From Rutidosis leptorrhynchoides (Eukaryota; Streptophyta; Magnoliopsida; Asterales; Asteraceae): a DNA stretch of 64,000 bases. Below are positions 23,503 to 36,932 of this stretch, piece by piece. The translations under genes were made by a program, and so were the position numbers. Every line of letters starts with the position of its first letter. The stretch's first letter is position 1. Below the pieces are notes generated by a model. It did no database searches. It saw nothing but the letters and a program-made list of their open reading frames with translations, and was not told where the DNA came from. The stretch covers positions 38,812,501 to 38,876,500 of the forward strand of contig NC_092340.1 of NCBI RefSeq assembly GCF_046630445.1, given 5' to 3'.

Positions 23503-23601
23503 CGTTTTCATGGAAATTATGTAATCTCTAATGTTTTAGAGATTATGTATTCTAGTTCTAACCGTAAACCAAATGAGTTTAATATCATATTGACTCATTA
23601 A
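23503..23601 (+). pseudogene. ORF2 remnant of NA1
   Basis: Reads RFHGNYVISNVLEIMYSSSN then KPNEFNIILTH and stop. It corresponds to the segment DYVISKSLEII in A and DYVISKVLEII in B and to the end of their second copies. NA1 has one copy where A and B have two. Function unknown. Confidence 0.5.
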
Positions 23602-23699
23602 ATCCATGATTGCATCTGAAGAAAATATATATGTAAATATGTTTTCATAAAGATTGTAATTAAAAATTCTTTTGTACAAACTGTTAATGGTGAAAATAT

Positions 23700-23722
23700 T
23701 TTAACGGGTAGGTAATACCCGA
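23700..23722. other. PPT-like palindrome in NA1
   Basis: TTTAACGGGTAGGTAATACCCGAG: the first 14 bases repeat the sequence immediately before the 3' LTR (25946-25959), and CGGGTA/TACCCG form an inverted repeat around GGTAA. Confidence 0.9.
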
Positions 23723-24029
23723 GGAATATTTAGATTTCACCTTAATAAGTTACACGGTACATTCGTCGAAGCTGATTCAACAGTCATTTACTATCCTACT
23801 TACATCCACAAATATACGAATTCGTGCACCGCAGAATAACCATTTTTATTCAATTTCACATTTGGATTTTGACCTCTCAGAATCCAACAAGTGGCATAAT
23901 GAAGAAAAACATTGGACAAAATAAAAATTTGTTAGAAACAAACAAATTAACTATAAGAAATTCTGTTATGAAACCATGCTAACAAAATCCTAGCTAACTG
24001 TTCCTAGCTAACTGTTAATTCCTTATTAC

Positions 24030-24480
24030 ATTTTATTTATCGCAGTTTATTTATCGCAATTTTATTTATCGTCATTTAATTTCTGTTATTTACTTTACGC
24101 ACTTTATTTATCGTCATTTAATTTCTGTTATTTATTTTACGCACTTTAAATATCGGGACACGTATACAAGGTTTTGACATATCATATCGACACATCTATA
24201 TATATTATTTGGAATAACTATAGACACTCTATATGCAGTAATGATCGAGTTCTCTATACAGGGTTGATGTTGATTCTACAATAATATATATAGTTTGAGT
24301 TGTGATCGAGTCTGAGACATGTACACGGGTCACGATACGTATTAATGAATTTGAATATAATATATTAAACTATATATGAATTATTGAACTGCTAACTGTG
24401 GACTAATCAACTGAGGACTACCAACAGTGGACAATTAAAATTAATTAAAATATTGATTATGACATATGAAACTAAACAAT
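24030..24480 (+). repeat. Insert in NA1 resembling the interior of a D-type LTR
   Basis: 24130-24440 matches, on the opposite strand, about 56010-56290 within the LTR of D. Shared pieces are ACACATCTATATATAT, CATAGACACTCTATATG (one base changed), ATACAGGGTTGA, ATATATAGTTTGAGTTGTGA and CTAACTGTGGAC. Just upstream is a short tandem repeat of TTTATTTATCG and CATTTAATTTCTGTTATTTA (24040-24150). A and B lack this block, so NA1 gained it. Confidence 0.7.
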
Positions 24481-24719
24481 TCTTCAAGTTTGCCACTTGA
24501 TTTCATCTTAAACCTCATTTGTATCTTGAAGATTACAATCAACGTCCAAATCTATCATGACTCTTAAAAACACCTCAATCGAGAGGATTAACCAACCGCA
24601 CTTCATTTACGGAAGAAGAGATTGATGCATATAGTTATGCACCTGAAAACACTCAGAACCTGAGTAAACGTTTAACATGTATCTGTGCTAGCTCCTTTGG
24701 CGTTGTTATTACTGAAAAT

Positions 24720-24892
24720 AACTTTGCAATTCTTTTTCAAAATAGCCAATTTTGTCACAGCTCCAGCAAGACAACTTTGACTTTTCATTCAAAACAACCT
24801 TATTATAACCTTGATATATATGCGTGCTCATTTATTGTTACCAGAAAATCTTTTATATTCCACCATATTACCATCAGCGTTTAATCATCTAA
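24720..24892 (-). pseudogene. Antisense gag-type zinc-knuckle fragment in NA1
   Basis: Minus strand gives GNMVEYKRFSGNN, then after a stop and frameshift NEKSKLSCWSCDKIGYFEKE. CxxCxxxxYxxxx is a CCHC knuckle whose His is now Tyr and whose last Cys is Leu. The same order occurs antisense in A and B. The pattern 'VEYKRF...KSKLTCWxCDKxG' resembles the nucleocapsid end of Ty1/copia-type Gag more than the gypsy Gag seen here. This is a similarity by eye. Confidence 0.5.
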
Positions 24893-24943
24893 ACACACAA
24901 ATCTTTTGAAACCACCTCGGATTAATAACCGATGATTCAGATA

Positions 24944-25188
24944 TGGTAGCATTAAATGCAGAGGAAATAGCAAAATCATAGATGGTCTAAATGGCCAAAA
25001 GTTTGATAATAAAGAATGGAATATTGGGAACGCTCGATAGAAAATTTGATACCGAAAAATGGATTGAGCTAACCAGGAAGGAGACCAAGGACAATTACAA
25101 GGATCAAACCCTATATTCAAAGAATTCAAGTAATTCTGGATCCGATGAAATCTTTAGAGAATATCATGCTCTGAAGTCATGTTAAAAT
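24944..25188 (+). pseudogene. PABP-like fragment (RRM3 end to RRM4 start) in NA1
   Basis: Reads NAEEIAK, then (frame change) IIDGLNGQKFDNKEWNIGNA, then another frame: ETKDNYKDQTLYSKNSSNSG and SDEIFREYHAL. Poly(A)-binding proteins have the consecutive landmarks 'ENADxAAKxVExLNGKKFDDKEWxVGxAQKK' (end of RRM3), 'KEAADKxQGxNLYxKN' and 'ISDEKLRExF' (start of RRM4). All three occur here in the right order and spacing. In PABP these bind poly(A) and translation factors in the cytoplasm. Here the frames are broken, so no functional RRM could be made. This copy keeps the Trp (TGG) that is a stop in A and B. Confidence 0.7.
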
Positions 25189-25409
25189 CTTGCGAAAAAT
25201 GTTTCTTCATCAACCTTCGAACTTAGAAATTCTAAAATATCATTATAAATATCTTCGATATTTCTGAGGATATTTTCATAAATATTCTTGTCCGAAATTA
25301 TCCACCTCTTCGTGTTTTCTGTATTCCATTATATTGGAAACTTCTGTAAAATCTAAGTATAAATTATGAATGAATTGTGGAGAATTGTTGGTAATTGAAG
25401 CATGGGTTA

Positions 25410-25448
25410 GTATAATATAATGACGCTTGGCCAACGTGATTATATTAC
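25410..25448. repeat. Conserved hairpin in the NA1 tail
   Basis: GTATAATATAATGAC, loop CTTGGCCAA, then GTGATTATATTAC: a 10-bp stem with one mismatch. The same element occurs at 3978, 45854 and 54538. Confidence 0.85.
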
Positions 25449-25929
25449 AGTAAGTAATGCTGAATTTCTAATGAAACGTGATGATGGTTCACAGATCACA
25501 CCCTCATCATGTGCCGTGTTACATAACTCTATCATTCTACTTAACCTCTAAACGTGTTAAGAAAATATTTTCTTAATATTTCTATCTTTTCGTGAATTCT
25601 GATAATTTAACAAATCAGATCGTGCGATTACAATTTCTTTCTTAGAACATTAGTGAGAATCATAAATTTTCTTAATTCCCAAAGAATCAAATCTTTGGGA
25701 GATTTTCCTTAAATCCCTTGAATTCCAAAATTCAACAGCGACTACGTCAAAGCTTAAGACGAACCTCTATTTAATTCATTTCGCTCTTTTGCGATAACTT
25801 CACTCATACTCTTCGAGTAATCGAATTGTTTTATCAATATCACTCAATGATGATAAAATTCTATTTTACCAATTCATATTCGACATGAAAACATTTTTAA
25901 TGTTAGCCATTACGACCTCGATCAAATTT

Positions 25930-25959
25930 CGGGACGAAATTTCTTTAACGGGTAGGTAC
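25930..25959 (+). other. Polypurine-tract region of NA1
   Basis: CGGGACGAAATTT followed by TTTAACGGGTAGGTAC directly before the 3' LTR; the identical arrangement precedes the LTR of D. This is where plus-strand priming is expected. Confidence 0.7.
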
Positions 25960-28462
25960 TGTCACGACCCGGAAAATTTCGACTAATTTTGAACCAAACT
26001 CACGATACGATTTCATAATTCTGACACGATAAGCAAAGTCCGTTAGGTTGAGCCTCAAAATTTTTGAACTGTTTCATATATTCGATTGACCTTCGACCAT
26101 TCTCGACGATTCACGAACTATTATTTGTAAATAAATGTGTATACATATAAAGATAAATATAAATATATGTATAGAGTATATTAAATATAATTATTTAATG
26201 AATGTAATACTCGTTGGACGTTTCGATTATTATTTAGAGAAGTTTAATTCGAACTTATATGATTTTAAAATAAACGACAGCTCATTAATAGACTATGTAA
26301 ACTTCAGACTAGTTGAAAATATAGTTACTATCTTATGTTGAATTTTAATTCATTTGTATAGTTTATTTGGGATTGAGCTCAAATGACAGGTCAACTATTA
26401 TGATCGATATAAAACAAGTATAAACTTATGGCTGCTACACTATTCTTATTTTTGTTTCATATCTTCACATGTTTAGATTACTATAGTAAAAATATATTAT
26501 TATTATTAATTATACATTATTAAATTGTGTTAGTGCGGTGTTTGTTTAATCCTAATATGAGATATAGATATATTTATATCCGCTTGACTAAGTAATTAAT
26601 CATCAACCAAGTATCATCATCCACTATCAAATTGGTTATACATCAACGTCTTATGTTTCTTTTTCCTGTGTTCATTTGGAAATTCATGTTTGAGGGATTA
26701 ATTTCTTTCTCTATACTATACAAATTATTGAGTAATTGTTGTCTTTTTCTATCGATCATAGTCTATTATATATCTACATGCATATGCATATACCGTGCTT
26801 TATCACTAACATATACAAACCCGAACCAAATACCACTCTCACCATCTTCGTCTAAACTACTTATTTTTTTTTACGTTTGAAGTTGTAAGAACGTTGCTAC
26901 TTTCGAAACCTTCCAGTTATTAATATTCCTCGATCATCCCAAACAACCGAAGCCAACAACAATTGTGCTCCTGTTTTCTATCAAGTAACACCAAACCAAA
27001 CCCACTTAATTTTGGCAAAGACCCAAGTTGATCGATCACTAACTTTGTCATTCCCTTGTTTCTTCATAAACCCATTTAACCACCCTACAAACCCATAAAC
27101 CTCCATCAATTCACTGCTACTGTTCTCGCTGTAAAACACCCCCAAAAACCACCATCTAACCGTCACCTTTTAATCACCACAAAACCCATTTCCCTATTAC
27201 CACGATTGCTGCTACCTGTTGATGGTTTAATTGACCGAGAACCTTCATCACTTAGACCATATTAAACCACCATAAACCCCATCACTATCACCATAAAATC
27301 ATCACCAACAACCACTATGAAACCCATTTGTTCTGCTCAACAACTGTTATTGTTTTTACTCCTATTTCAGTCGTCACAAAACACCACTGAAAACCCCGTC
27401 CTTTCTATTTCTTTCATGTGTGTTATATTTTTTTATCTTGGACCCCACCGACACTTTCATCCGAATATCATTGCTAATAAACTGTTAAATGCGTGATTCC
27501 TTTTTCTTGTGGCAGACAAAAGTGTTAAACAAATAACCTACTTGGCTTATTATATTCTAGTATTGTCAATGGATTTTCTTGGTTATGTTATAAAATCCTA
27601 AATACAAAAGCTTATGGCCGACACTTAAGAAAGCCAACAACTCCACTTGAATTAATATAGTAAGCCGTTTTTTTATTCCTTTTCTGAATGGCGAGTAGCA
27701 AACAGAATATTTATGGTGCCATCATGTGTCCTAAATTATATTTATAGGTCGATTAAAGCTGTAAAGATGATGGGTTATGTGATGTTAGATGATGAAGATA
27801 CATGATAAATGATGATAATAATGGCGAGTAACTGAAAACAATCGATGGCCAGTTTATAATTTTTTTTCTTTCTTTCCTATCGAACTCATAATCAGATGAG
27901 GGGTTATATCAAATTACTGGATCAAGTAAATGGACTGCTTGATCCGTTTTATTTAATCATTTGGGCCGTGAATTGTTTTGGCTATTGGACTGATTATTAG
28001 TTAGTTAGTTGGGCTGGGCAGTTTATTATGATTGGGCCACTAAGTTTGTGTGTACAGTAAGTCAAAAAAATCAAATAAAGATTGAAGATAAAATGTTGCG
28101 TATTATATGATGATGCATTATGATGATGGTGAAGACGTGACCATGAGATGATGATGATGTTAAACGATGTTTGATGATTATATAGATAAATAATGCTCGA
28201 TAATATGATGATTAATAAAGATGACCATGAATAGGATTAGATGGTGATGATGATTCGTTAAGGATGATTATATGATGATAAATAAATAAGAAGATGATAA
28301 TGATACTAGGGTTAAATAATAATGATTCAGTCGATTAATTTGAAGAAGGAAGAAGAATACAGATATTTGGGAGTGTTTTTGGGTTAGCGGGACGTCGCGG
28401 GTTCAAACCCGGACTTGGGAAACTCGTTAGGGCTACTCCCTTGAGGTAGTTATTTATTTATC

Positions 28463-28504
<42 letters not shown>

Positions 28505-28930
28505 TATTATTTTGACATTAATATTATTATTTTTATATTAACAATATTATTATCATAGTAACTATTAATATTATTATTGTAAAATAAAAACAACTTTTAA
28601 TTATCAATATTATTTTATCAAATAACTATTAGTTATATAAAACTATATTTCATACACATAACATAACTATATTAATACTTTTATAATAAATATTAATAAA
28701 TATAATTAATAAAATTTGCTATAAATATTATTATTATTATTAGTATTGTTAATATCATTATAATCAGATACAATTTTCATTACTATTATTAATATTATTT
28801 CACCAAATAAACATTAGGTATGTAAAAACATTTATAAGTAACAATACATATAAGTATGTACTAATAATATTAATGACTTTTACATAAATATACATATATA
28901 ACAAATTAATATATATTTTATATAAAATAC

Positions 28931-28991
<61 letters not shown>

Positions 28992-29755
28992 ATACAAAAG
29001 ATAAATAGAATATAAATATGAAATTATTCAATTACAAATATATGTTTTAATATACATATACAAATGATATAGGTTCGTGAATCCGAGGCCAACCCTACTC
29101 TTGTTCAATGTCGCTATATGTATTTTTACTACAAAATACATTAGGTGAGTTTCATTACTCCCTTTTTATATATATTTTTGGGCTGAGAATACATGCGCTG
29201 CTTTATAAATGTTTTACGAAATAGGCACAAGTACTAAACTAATTCTATGTGGGTTTAAACCAGAAATATACCCTTAGCTTGGTAATATTAAACTACTTGT
29301 CTATGTACGGTAGGCGCGAATCCTAAAGATAGATCTATTGGGCCTGACAAACCCCATCCTGACTATGGGATGCTTTAGTACTTCGAGGTTATTTTAAACA
29401 CACCTGATCTGGTGTACTTCAGAGGGTAAAACATGAACGTTAAGGCTTGTTACCGGGTGCCTAAAACTTATAGAATACTTTAATACACTTGCGAGTGTAC
29501 ATATATTTATAAACGGAAATCTTGTGGTCTATTAATATATTAAACTAATTGTTATGATAAACCTATGAACTCACCAACCTTTTAGTTGACACTTTTAAGC
29601 ATGTTTATTCTCATGTACGAGTTAAGTCTTCCGCTGTACATTTGCTCAATAGAAAGATACTACTTGAAGTCATTCATGGCATATTTCGGTCAGTAACTCG
29701 CAATGGGACCAAATGTTGATGCATTCGTCCAGGAGGATTAAGACGGGTCGTCACA
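25960..29755 (+). mobile_element. 3' LTR of NA1
   Basis: TGTCACGACCC to GTCGTCACA, 3796 bp, uninterrupted. It has the same modules as the 5' copy: conserved block at about 29311-29340, donor AG|GTGAGT at 29145. The acceptor is damaged here (TTCTCATG instead of TTCTCAGG at 29608-29615). (TTA)n is short, and (AT)n/(GT)n lies at 28937-28990. E's RT resumes directly after the duplicated GCGTG. Confidence 0.93.
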
Positions 29756-30487
29756 GCGTGAACTAAATAATTTCCGGTTAAGAACCGATATCCACTTCCC
29801 GTATCGATGACCTCTTGATCAATTACAAGGATCTCGCGTGTATTCCAAATCGACCTCCATTCTGGTTATCATAAATTGAGGATTCAGGGAGAAGATGTCT
29901 CCAAAACCGTTTTTTGAACTCGCTACGATAGTTATGAATTTCTTTTAGTGTCGTTCAGTTTAACTAAGGCTCCGTCCGTATTCATGGATCTTATGAATCG
30001 CGTATGCAAGCTTATTTAGACAAATCCATTATCGTATTCATAGATGATGTCTTAACCTATTCAAAGCGAAAAACAAAACGAACAACATCTCCATCCTACG
30101 CTCGAACTCTTGAGGAAAGAGCAACTCTATGCCAAATTTCCTGAGTGTGAATTTTGGTTAAACGAAGTCCAATTTCTAAACCATGTTGTTAGTGGTCAAG
30201 GTATTAAAGTAGATCCCGCAAAAATTGAAGCCACACGTAATCAGGAAATCCTCACGACTCTGACTTATATTCCAAAATTTTTTAGATCTCGTCGGTTATT
30301 ATCGAAGATTCTTTCCCAACTTTTCCCGTATTACTCATCCTTTAACCTCGTTAACTCATTAAGGGAAAAATTTAAACCTCTCTGTGTCCGAACCTTGAAC
30401 GTAGTTATCCACACCAACTTTACTAGCCAAATTCGTGTAGCACAAAATGGAACTCAAATATGGAAATATTTCTACGTGAACGCCTGA
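29756..30487 (+). pseudogene. RT continuation of element E, RNase H deleted
   Basis: Picks up the RT exactly where 15132 leaves off (RELNN..., then DILH..SGYH-like remnants across frames). It keeps the catalytic FIDD box at 30037-30048 (IVFIDDVLTYS) and EQLYAKFPECEFWLNEVQFL, then decays after VDPAKIEATRN. At about 30395 it jumps to NVVIHTNFTSQIRVAQNG, which in D lies after RNase H ([18 protein letters not shown]), so RNase H and its flanks are deleted. 30488-30724 contains no recognisable domain before element A begins. Confidence 0.8.
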
Positions 30488-32209
30488 AAGGCATCCTCTC
30501 TCGACTCGAAATCAAGGAAACAGAAATTCATTATTTTGCATGAAGAATTAGAATACTTAATTTTGGACCCGATCAACCTTCTCATCACCACGTACCACGA
30601 TACATAACTCTGTTATTACACTGTTACCGTCTGATATTACTGGAACCCAAGATAACATACAATCCAAGGATACCCCTTTCTTCTTTGACTTATCGTCCCT
30701 ATGCTTCTGATATACGCCAGCTACTGTGACAACCCAGAAATTTCTGAACAAATTTAAACTTGATCTTTATATGTTTCCGACACGATAAGCAAAGTCTGTA
30801 ATGTTGAATCTCAAGAATTTTAAACTGTGTTCATACATTCATTTAACCTCGACCAAATTCCGACGATTCACGAACCAATATATAAATGAATATGATTATA
30901 TATGTATTTGTGTATATATTATAATTTGAAATGTTAGCAAAGTGTTAAATGTGTAATACTTTACATGAACGTATATGTTCAATATATTTATTAACGGAAT
31001 TAAAAGATAATATCAAAGGATTGAATTATCAGATACATTATGATATGATTAAAGTCTCTATTATGAGGTCCACTGTGATTTGAGAAATTTATTCTTTTTA
31101 ACAGTATTCAGAATAATTGGTAATGTGATTTTCAAGTAAGAACAAATTGTAATTTAACGAGAACTAGACAAATGTTAGTGGAGATTCTTGTTTGTTTTCC
31201 AATACATGCTTTACTATATTTCACTCGTGACTTTTGTTATGATAACAAATTAGTTTTCATATTATTTAATATAGAAGTGAAATTTGGGAATATAGATAAC
31301 TTAGAAAATAGATATCGACAAGATAAGTAAATTGACGCTCTACATTAAAATGATTTCATACGTTTAATTATCCTTTAGGTTTAACCCTGCGATTCATGAA
31401 TAAGTTATAATCATGAGTATATATAATTTTATTTTTCTAATACGTTTTACGATATAACGATTCCCATTATTTTAGCCTTTTAAAACGATTCTTAAATATA
31501 TTTAGTTTTGGAAAACAAAATTATCATATTTATTTATTATAGTTTCAAATGTACAAAACGATTTCAATATTAAAAGAACTTTATTATTAAAAACACTTTA
31601 TGAGATAACTTGTTTATAAGATTTGAAGAACGTAATTAAAGTGTTGCATTATGAATTACAAATATATACATATATACATGGTTTCAAAAACATAAACGTG
31701 ATATGACATTATATTGAAATATAATTATTTTTGAAAAACTAAATATTATATTATTAAATAAAATGTACAAATTTATATTTTAAATATATATGTGTGATAA
31801 AATAAGATATTAATTTAGTCATAAAATGTTTGATTTAAAAATAATATACTTTGATAAATAACGAGACTACGATTTAAAGAAGCAAATGACCATAACACTC
31901 AAATGTATAAGTTACATCTCTTGAAATATTATCTATTGGCGAATAAGTCTAATTATTAATAAAGGTACGAGTCACGAAATGTAAAGTACAAGTTTTCTAA
32001 ACGTACGTAAATGCGTTCGAGAAACCAGAACCGAGATATAAGTCAAGTGACAACGTACGAGTCGTTGGAACTAAAATTATAAGTTAACTATACACGTAAA
32101 TTTAATATAATATATAATTAATTATATAAATTAAATATATTATATATATAATAATATAAAGCGAGTGTCGGCAGAATAAGTTAAACGATCATGAGCTGTT
32201 AACCCATAT

Positions 32210-32284
32210 CATGCGATCGCATGAATAAATCAAAGGGACTCCATGCGATCGCATGGAGTCGAATCTCTGCAATCTCCTATAAAT
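32210..32284 (+). promoter_or_regulatory. LTR promoter of A: two CATGCGATCGCATG palindromes and TATA box
   Basis: CATGCGATCGCATG at 32210-32223; a 24-bp perfect palindrome centred on GCGATCGC at 32237-32260; then TATAAAT at 32278-32284. Paired palindromes close upstream of a TATA box look like a binding site for a dimeric factor. The same layout occurs at 39600, 48476 and 51832. Confidence 0.7.
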
Positions 32285-32338
32285 GGAACTCGCTCGTTCA
32301 GTAACACACACAAAAACTGATTTCTCTCTCAAAATTTA

Positions 32339-33130
<792 letters not shown>

Positions 33131-34997
33131 ATAATAATTATTAGTATTATCATTAATATTATTATAATACTTATTAGTATCATTATTTTAAAACTAATAT
33201 TAGTATTATCTAATTATTATGATTGCGATTATTATCATTATTATGAATGCGATTTAAAAGAGGACTAGAAGCTATTAAACAAATCGATTAAGAAATAATA
33301 AGTATAAGTATCATGATGAAATTAAAATATTGTAAGATATTGATTTAGATAAAAATATCGTTTTCATTATCTTTATCAGTATTATTATTATTAAAAGTAT
33401 TATTAATATTAAAACTATCATTTTTACTAAAATTATCATTTTTAATAGAAATATCATTGTTATTATAAAATATCATTATTATTATCATTTTAGTATTATT
33501 ATTATTAAAAATTATCATTTTGAGTAAAATTATTATTTTTATAAAATATTATTATTATTACTGTTAAAATTAAAAGATATCGTATTATTAAAATTATCAT
33601 AATTAGAATTATCATTTTATCATAATTTAGTAAATATAAACATAGTTATTAGTAGAATAATAATAAATATTATTATTACAAAATAATACAACTTTTACTT
33701 ATTATTAATATTATTTTATCAAATGAATATGTGATACAAAGATAATTTACTACATGTAATATAATTACATTAATAATACATACCACTATATTTTTATGAT
33801 ATTAAATGAACTTTATAAATTTTATTACTTAAGATATATAAAAGTAAATTTTTATATAAATTTTTATATAAATTTTTATTAATAAATGATTTATATTATT
33901 TACTCTAATATAATCCGATAAATATATTTAAATATATAAAATGACTATTTAAGTTATATAATAAACATGTATAGATTTTGTAAATCATTTTGGGTCAAAT
34001 TGACCTTTGTTGACTTCTGCATATCGATCCCGAGCATTAGGATTATGATACACTATGACTTGGCCTAAATTGTTAGACAGATATTGACCATTATATAAAT
34101 ATATATATACTTAATATAGGTTCGTGAATCCGAGGCCAACCTTGCACTTGTTCAGTACCGTCATATGCATTATTGCTACGAATTACAGTTTTATGAGTTT
34201 CATTTGCTCCCCTTTTAAATGTTTTTGCAATATATATTTTTGGGACTGAGAATACATGCGCTGCTTTTATAACTGTTTTATGAAATAGACACAAGTACTT
34301 GAAACTACATTCTATGGTTGAATTATTATACCGGATATCACCCTTTTTAGCTTGGTAGCCTAAGAATTTGGGAACAGACCCCCAAATTGACGCGAATCCT
34401 GAAGATAGATCTATGAGCCTAACAAACCCCATCCAGGTTATGGATGCTTTAGTACTTCAATTTTTATATACAGGTGAGTATACCTGTATATTGGGGATAT
34501 TCTAGATGCATTTTGTTAATGTCGGTTACCAGGTGTTCACCATATGAATGAATTTTTGCAGATGAGTGTTCCTGCAGTTTATTATGAAAATTAAATCTTG
34601 TGGTCTATTAAAATTATTGAAATGATTGTTATAATAAACCTATGAACTCACCAACCTTTTGGTTAACACTTGAAAGCATGTTTATTCTCAGGTATTAAAG
34701 AAATCTTCCGCTGTGCATCTGCTCATTTTAGAGATATTACTTGGAGTCATTCATGGCATATTTCAAAAAACGTTGCATTTGAGTCGTGGAGTTCAACAAG
34801 ATTATTATTAAATCATTTATAGTATGGATATATTATGAAATGGTATGCATGTCTGTCTACTTTCGATGTATTGAAAGTTTGTCTTTTACAAAACGAATGC
34901 AATGTTTGGAAAATGTATCATTTAGAGGTCAAATACCTCGCAATGTAACCATATGTTATTGTATTCGTCCTTATGGATTAGGACAGGTCACTTCATG

Positions 34998-35009
34998 TGG
35001 TATCAGAGT
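34998..35009 (+). other. Primer binding site of A
   Basis: TGGTATCAGAGT, one mismatch from the initiator tRNA-Met PBS, two bases after the LTR. 35010-35425 is a leader shared with NA1 and B. Confidence 0.88.
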
Positions 35010-35425
35010 GGTGGTCTTAGCGAACCAGGTCTTGCATTAGTGTGTCTAACTGATAGTTGTAAGGATGCATTAGTGAGTCTGGACTTCGACCGTGTCTGCA
35101 TGTCAAAAGTTTTGCTTATCATTTCTAGTCGGAAATCATCTACTTATCATCCGTAGGAAATTACCGCTTATCATTCTTAGTCTAGACACATCTTACTGCA
35201 TTGATTGCATAAATAGTGTATAGACAAAATTCATATCTTAGCGTATCTGCTAATTCATATCTTAGCGTATCTGTTACTATAAACTTTGCCTGACATATTC
35301 CGTAAATTCCTCCGTAATCTACGAAATCTTTTGTTCTATATATATAGGTATTCTATGTAATTAGAATACCATCTGATAGTCAAAAATCATTTCATATCGA
35401 AAAATCCTTTGTTCAATCGTACGAA

Positions 35426-35974
35426 ATGAAATTCGCCACTAGTTCAAGTCCCTCGAATTCCGATATGGAGTTCCACTCAAGCTCCGAAAGCAGTGTAACC
35501 GGAATGGACCAACCAATCAGCCATCATCTATTCTGGATGAATAGGGGATAGGACCGTAGCCTACTTAATCATTGGAAGCAAAAAGAATGTGATCCCTTCC
35601 ATCCACCACATTGCCCTCTTAGCGAAGAACCTGAAGCACTTACCGGCGAACCTGTTCGAAACACCATTTTCTCTCTCATTTCCAGAATATCTCGTCATGA
35701 TTATATACTATCTCAAATTCTAGATCTTATTCATCCACTCGTCAGAACCGACAACCACCCCGGTGCAATAGAAGAAGTCAACGAGCTTCGCGCTCGGGTA
35801 ATGGCTTTAGAAAATATGGTGCAAAGGTTACAAGCACCAGCAACAACACCGGCATCAACAATACCACCATCAGCAACGCCAACAGAACCATTACCACCAC
35901 CAACAACAACATTCGCATCCCACACCTCAACATCACAATCCGTACCTCGAACATCAATGTCATACGCCCTGTAG
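35426..35974 (+). pseudogene. ORF1 of A: unknown element-encoded protein, one internal stop
   Basis: 182 codons from ATG 35426 to TAG 35972, with a single stop (TAG 35549). N-terminus MKFATSSSPSNSDMEFHSSS; SVTGMDQPISHHLFWMNRG; core GEPVRNTIFSLISRISRHDY, ILDLIHPLV, RTDNHPG; coiled coil EEVNELRARVMALENMVQRL; then a tail rich in Ala, Pro and Thr. Length and end agree codon for codon with B, and the core is shared with NA1, which suggests selection on the protein in the ancestral family. I cannot assign a family. Confidence 0.75.
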
Positions 35975-35981
35975 ATATCAA

Positions 35982-36284
35982 GGAATACCAACAACAACAA
36001 GCGATGAAGTATTGATTCATAACTTCATTGAGGAAACATTCTACGACGATTATGTAATTTCTAAAAGTTTAGAGATTATCTATCATAGCATTAACCGTAA
36101 ATCAGATGAGTGGATATAAGATAGAGTAGACACCCTGATTAGAATAGTGCGTGGTTTACAAGCGAGACTTACACAAGCAGCACCATCAGCAGCAATACCG
36201 TCAGTATCATCAGTACTAGCAGTACTGTTAGCATCACCAGCACCAGCAGCATCTACAACATTACAAGCTCCGTCAACTCTATAA
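35982..36284 (+). pseudogene. ORF2 of A: second conserved reading frame
   Basis: Frame different from ORF1, starting about 8 nt after its stop: GIPTTTSDEVLIHNFIEETF, DYVISKSLEII, NRKSDEW, stop at 36117, then DRVDTLIRIVRGLQARLTQA and a long Ala/Ser/Pro-rich run to TAA 36282. B has the same order at 43491. No ATG at the start, so it may once have been read by frameshifting from ORF1. The second half repeats the 'coiled coil then Ala/Pro tail' plan of ORF1. Function unknown. Confidence 0.5.
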
Positions 36285-36699
36285 TCACAACAGATATCAT
36301 CACAAATCAACAACAAGTATGTCATATCAACGAATTATGAAGTATTAACTCATTTCCACTGAAGGATTTATATGTATATCTTATATATATAAATTTTGAA
36401 ACCATAATAAATCTTTCCGTACTAAGCTATTACGCGTGAATCTTAACTACTAGGTTAATTCATATTACCAATATGCTATGATGTACATTCTTCGTCAGCG
36501 ACTTAACCATCGTTAACTACAATCTCTATTTCAATTCAATGAATTCCATTTCATAATAAATCAAGTGTATTATTCAAATATATGTTTGATTTTACACTTT
36601 CATCATCGATGTACTCGAAATTTTTCAGACAACATCATTCGTACCTTGCGAAGTTCACAAGAATTCCACGAATACCAACATCATGCATCAACAAATAAT

Positions 36700-36840
36700 G
36701 AAGTATTAATTCATAATTTCAATTTCATTGAAGAAATACTCCGTAAAAGTTAGGTAATTTCTAAAGTTTTAGGGATTATTCAATTCTAGTTTCAACCGTA
36801 AGTCAAATGAGTTTAATTTAATATTAACTCATTAAATCTA
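36700..36840 (+). repeat. Second copy of the ORF2 block in A
   Basis: GAAGTATTAATTCATAA and following match 35997-36110, including 'ATTTCTAAAGTTTTAG', and end in a frame reading NEFNLILTH as in NA1. The duplication spans about 700 bp and is shared with B (43517 and 44184). Confidence 0.7.
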
Positions 36841-36932
36841 TGTTACATCTGAAGAAAATATACACATATATATATTTTCATAAAGACTGTAATAAAATTC
36901 TTTTGTACAAAATATTAATTGTGAAATTTTTT

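Noticed and set aside
36083..36325. Minus-strand frames rich in Ala, Asp, Val (also 35731-36020 and 43264-43506)
   Set aside because: Shadows of the plus-strand ORF1/ORF2 tails, whose Ala/Pro/Ser codons give Val/Gly/Asp codons on the other strand.
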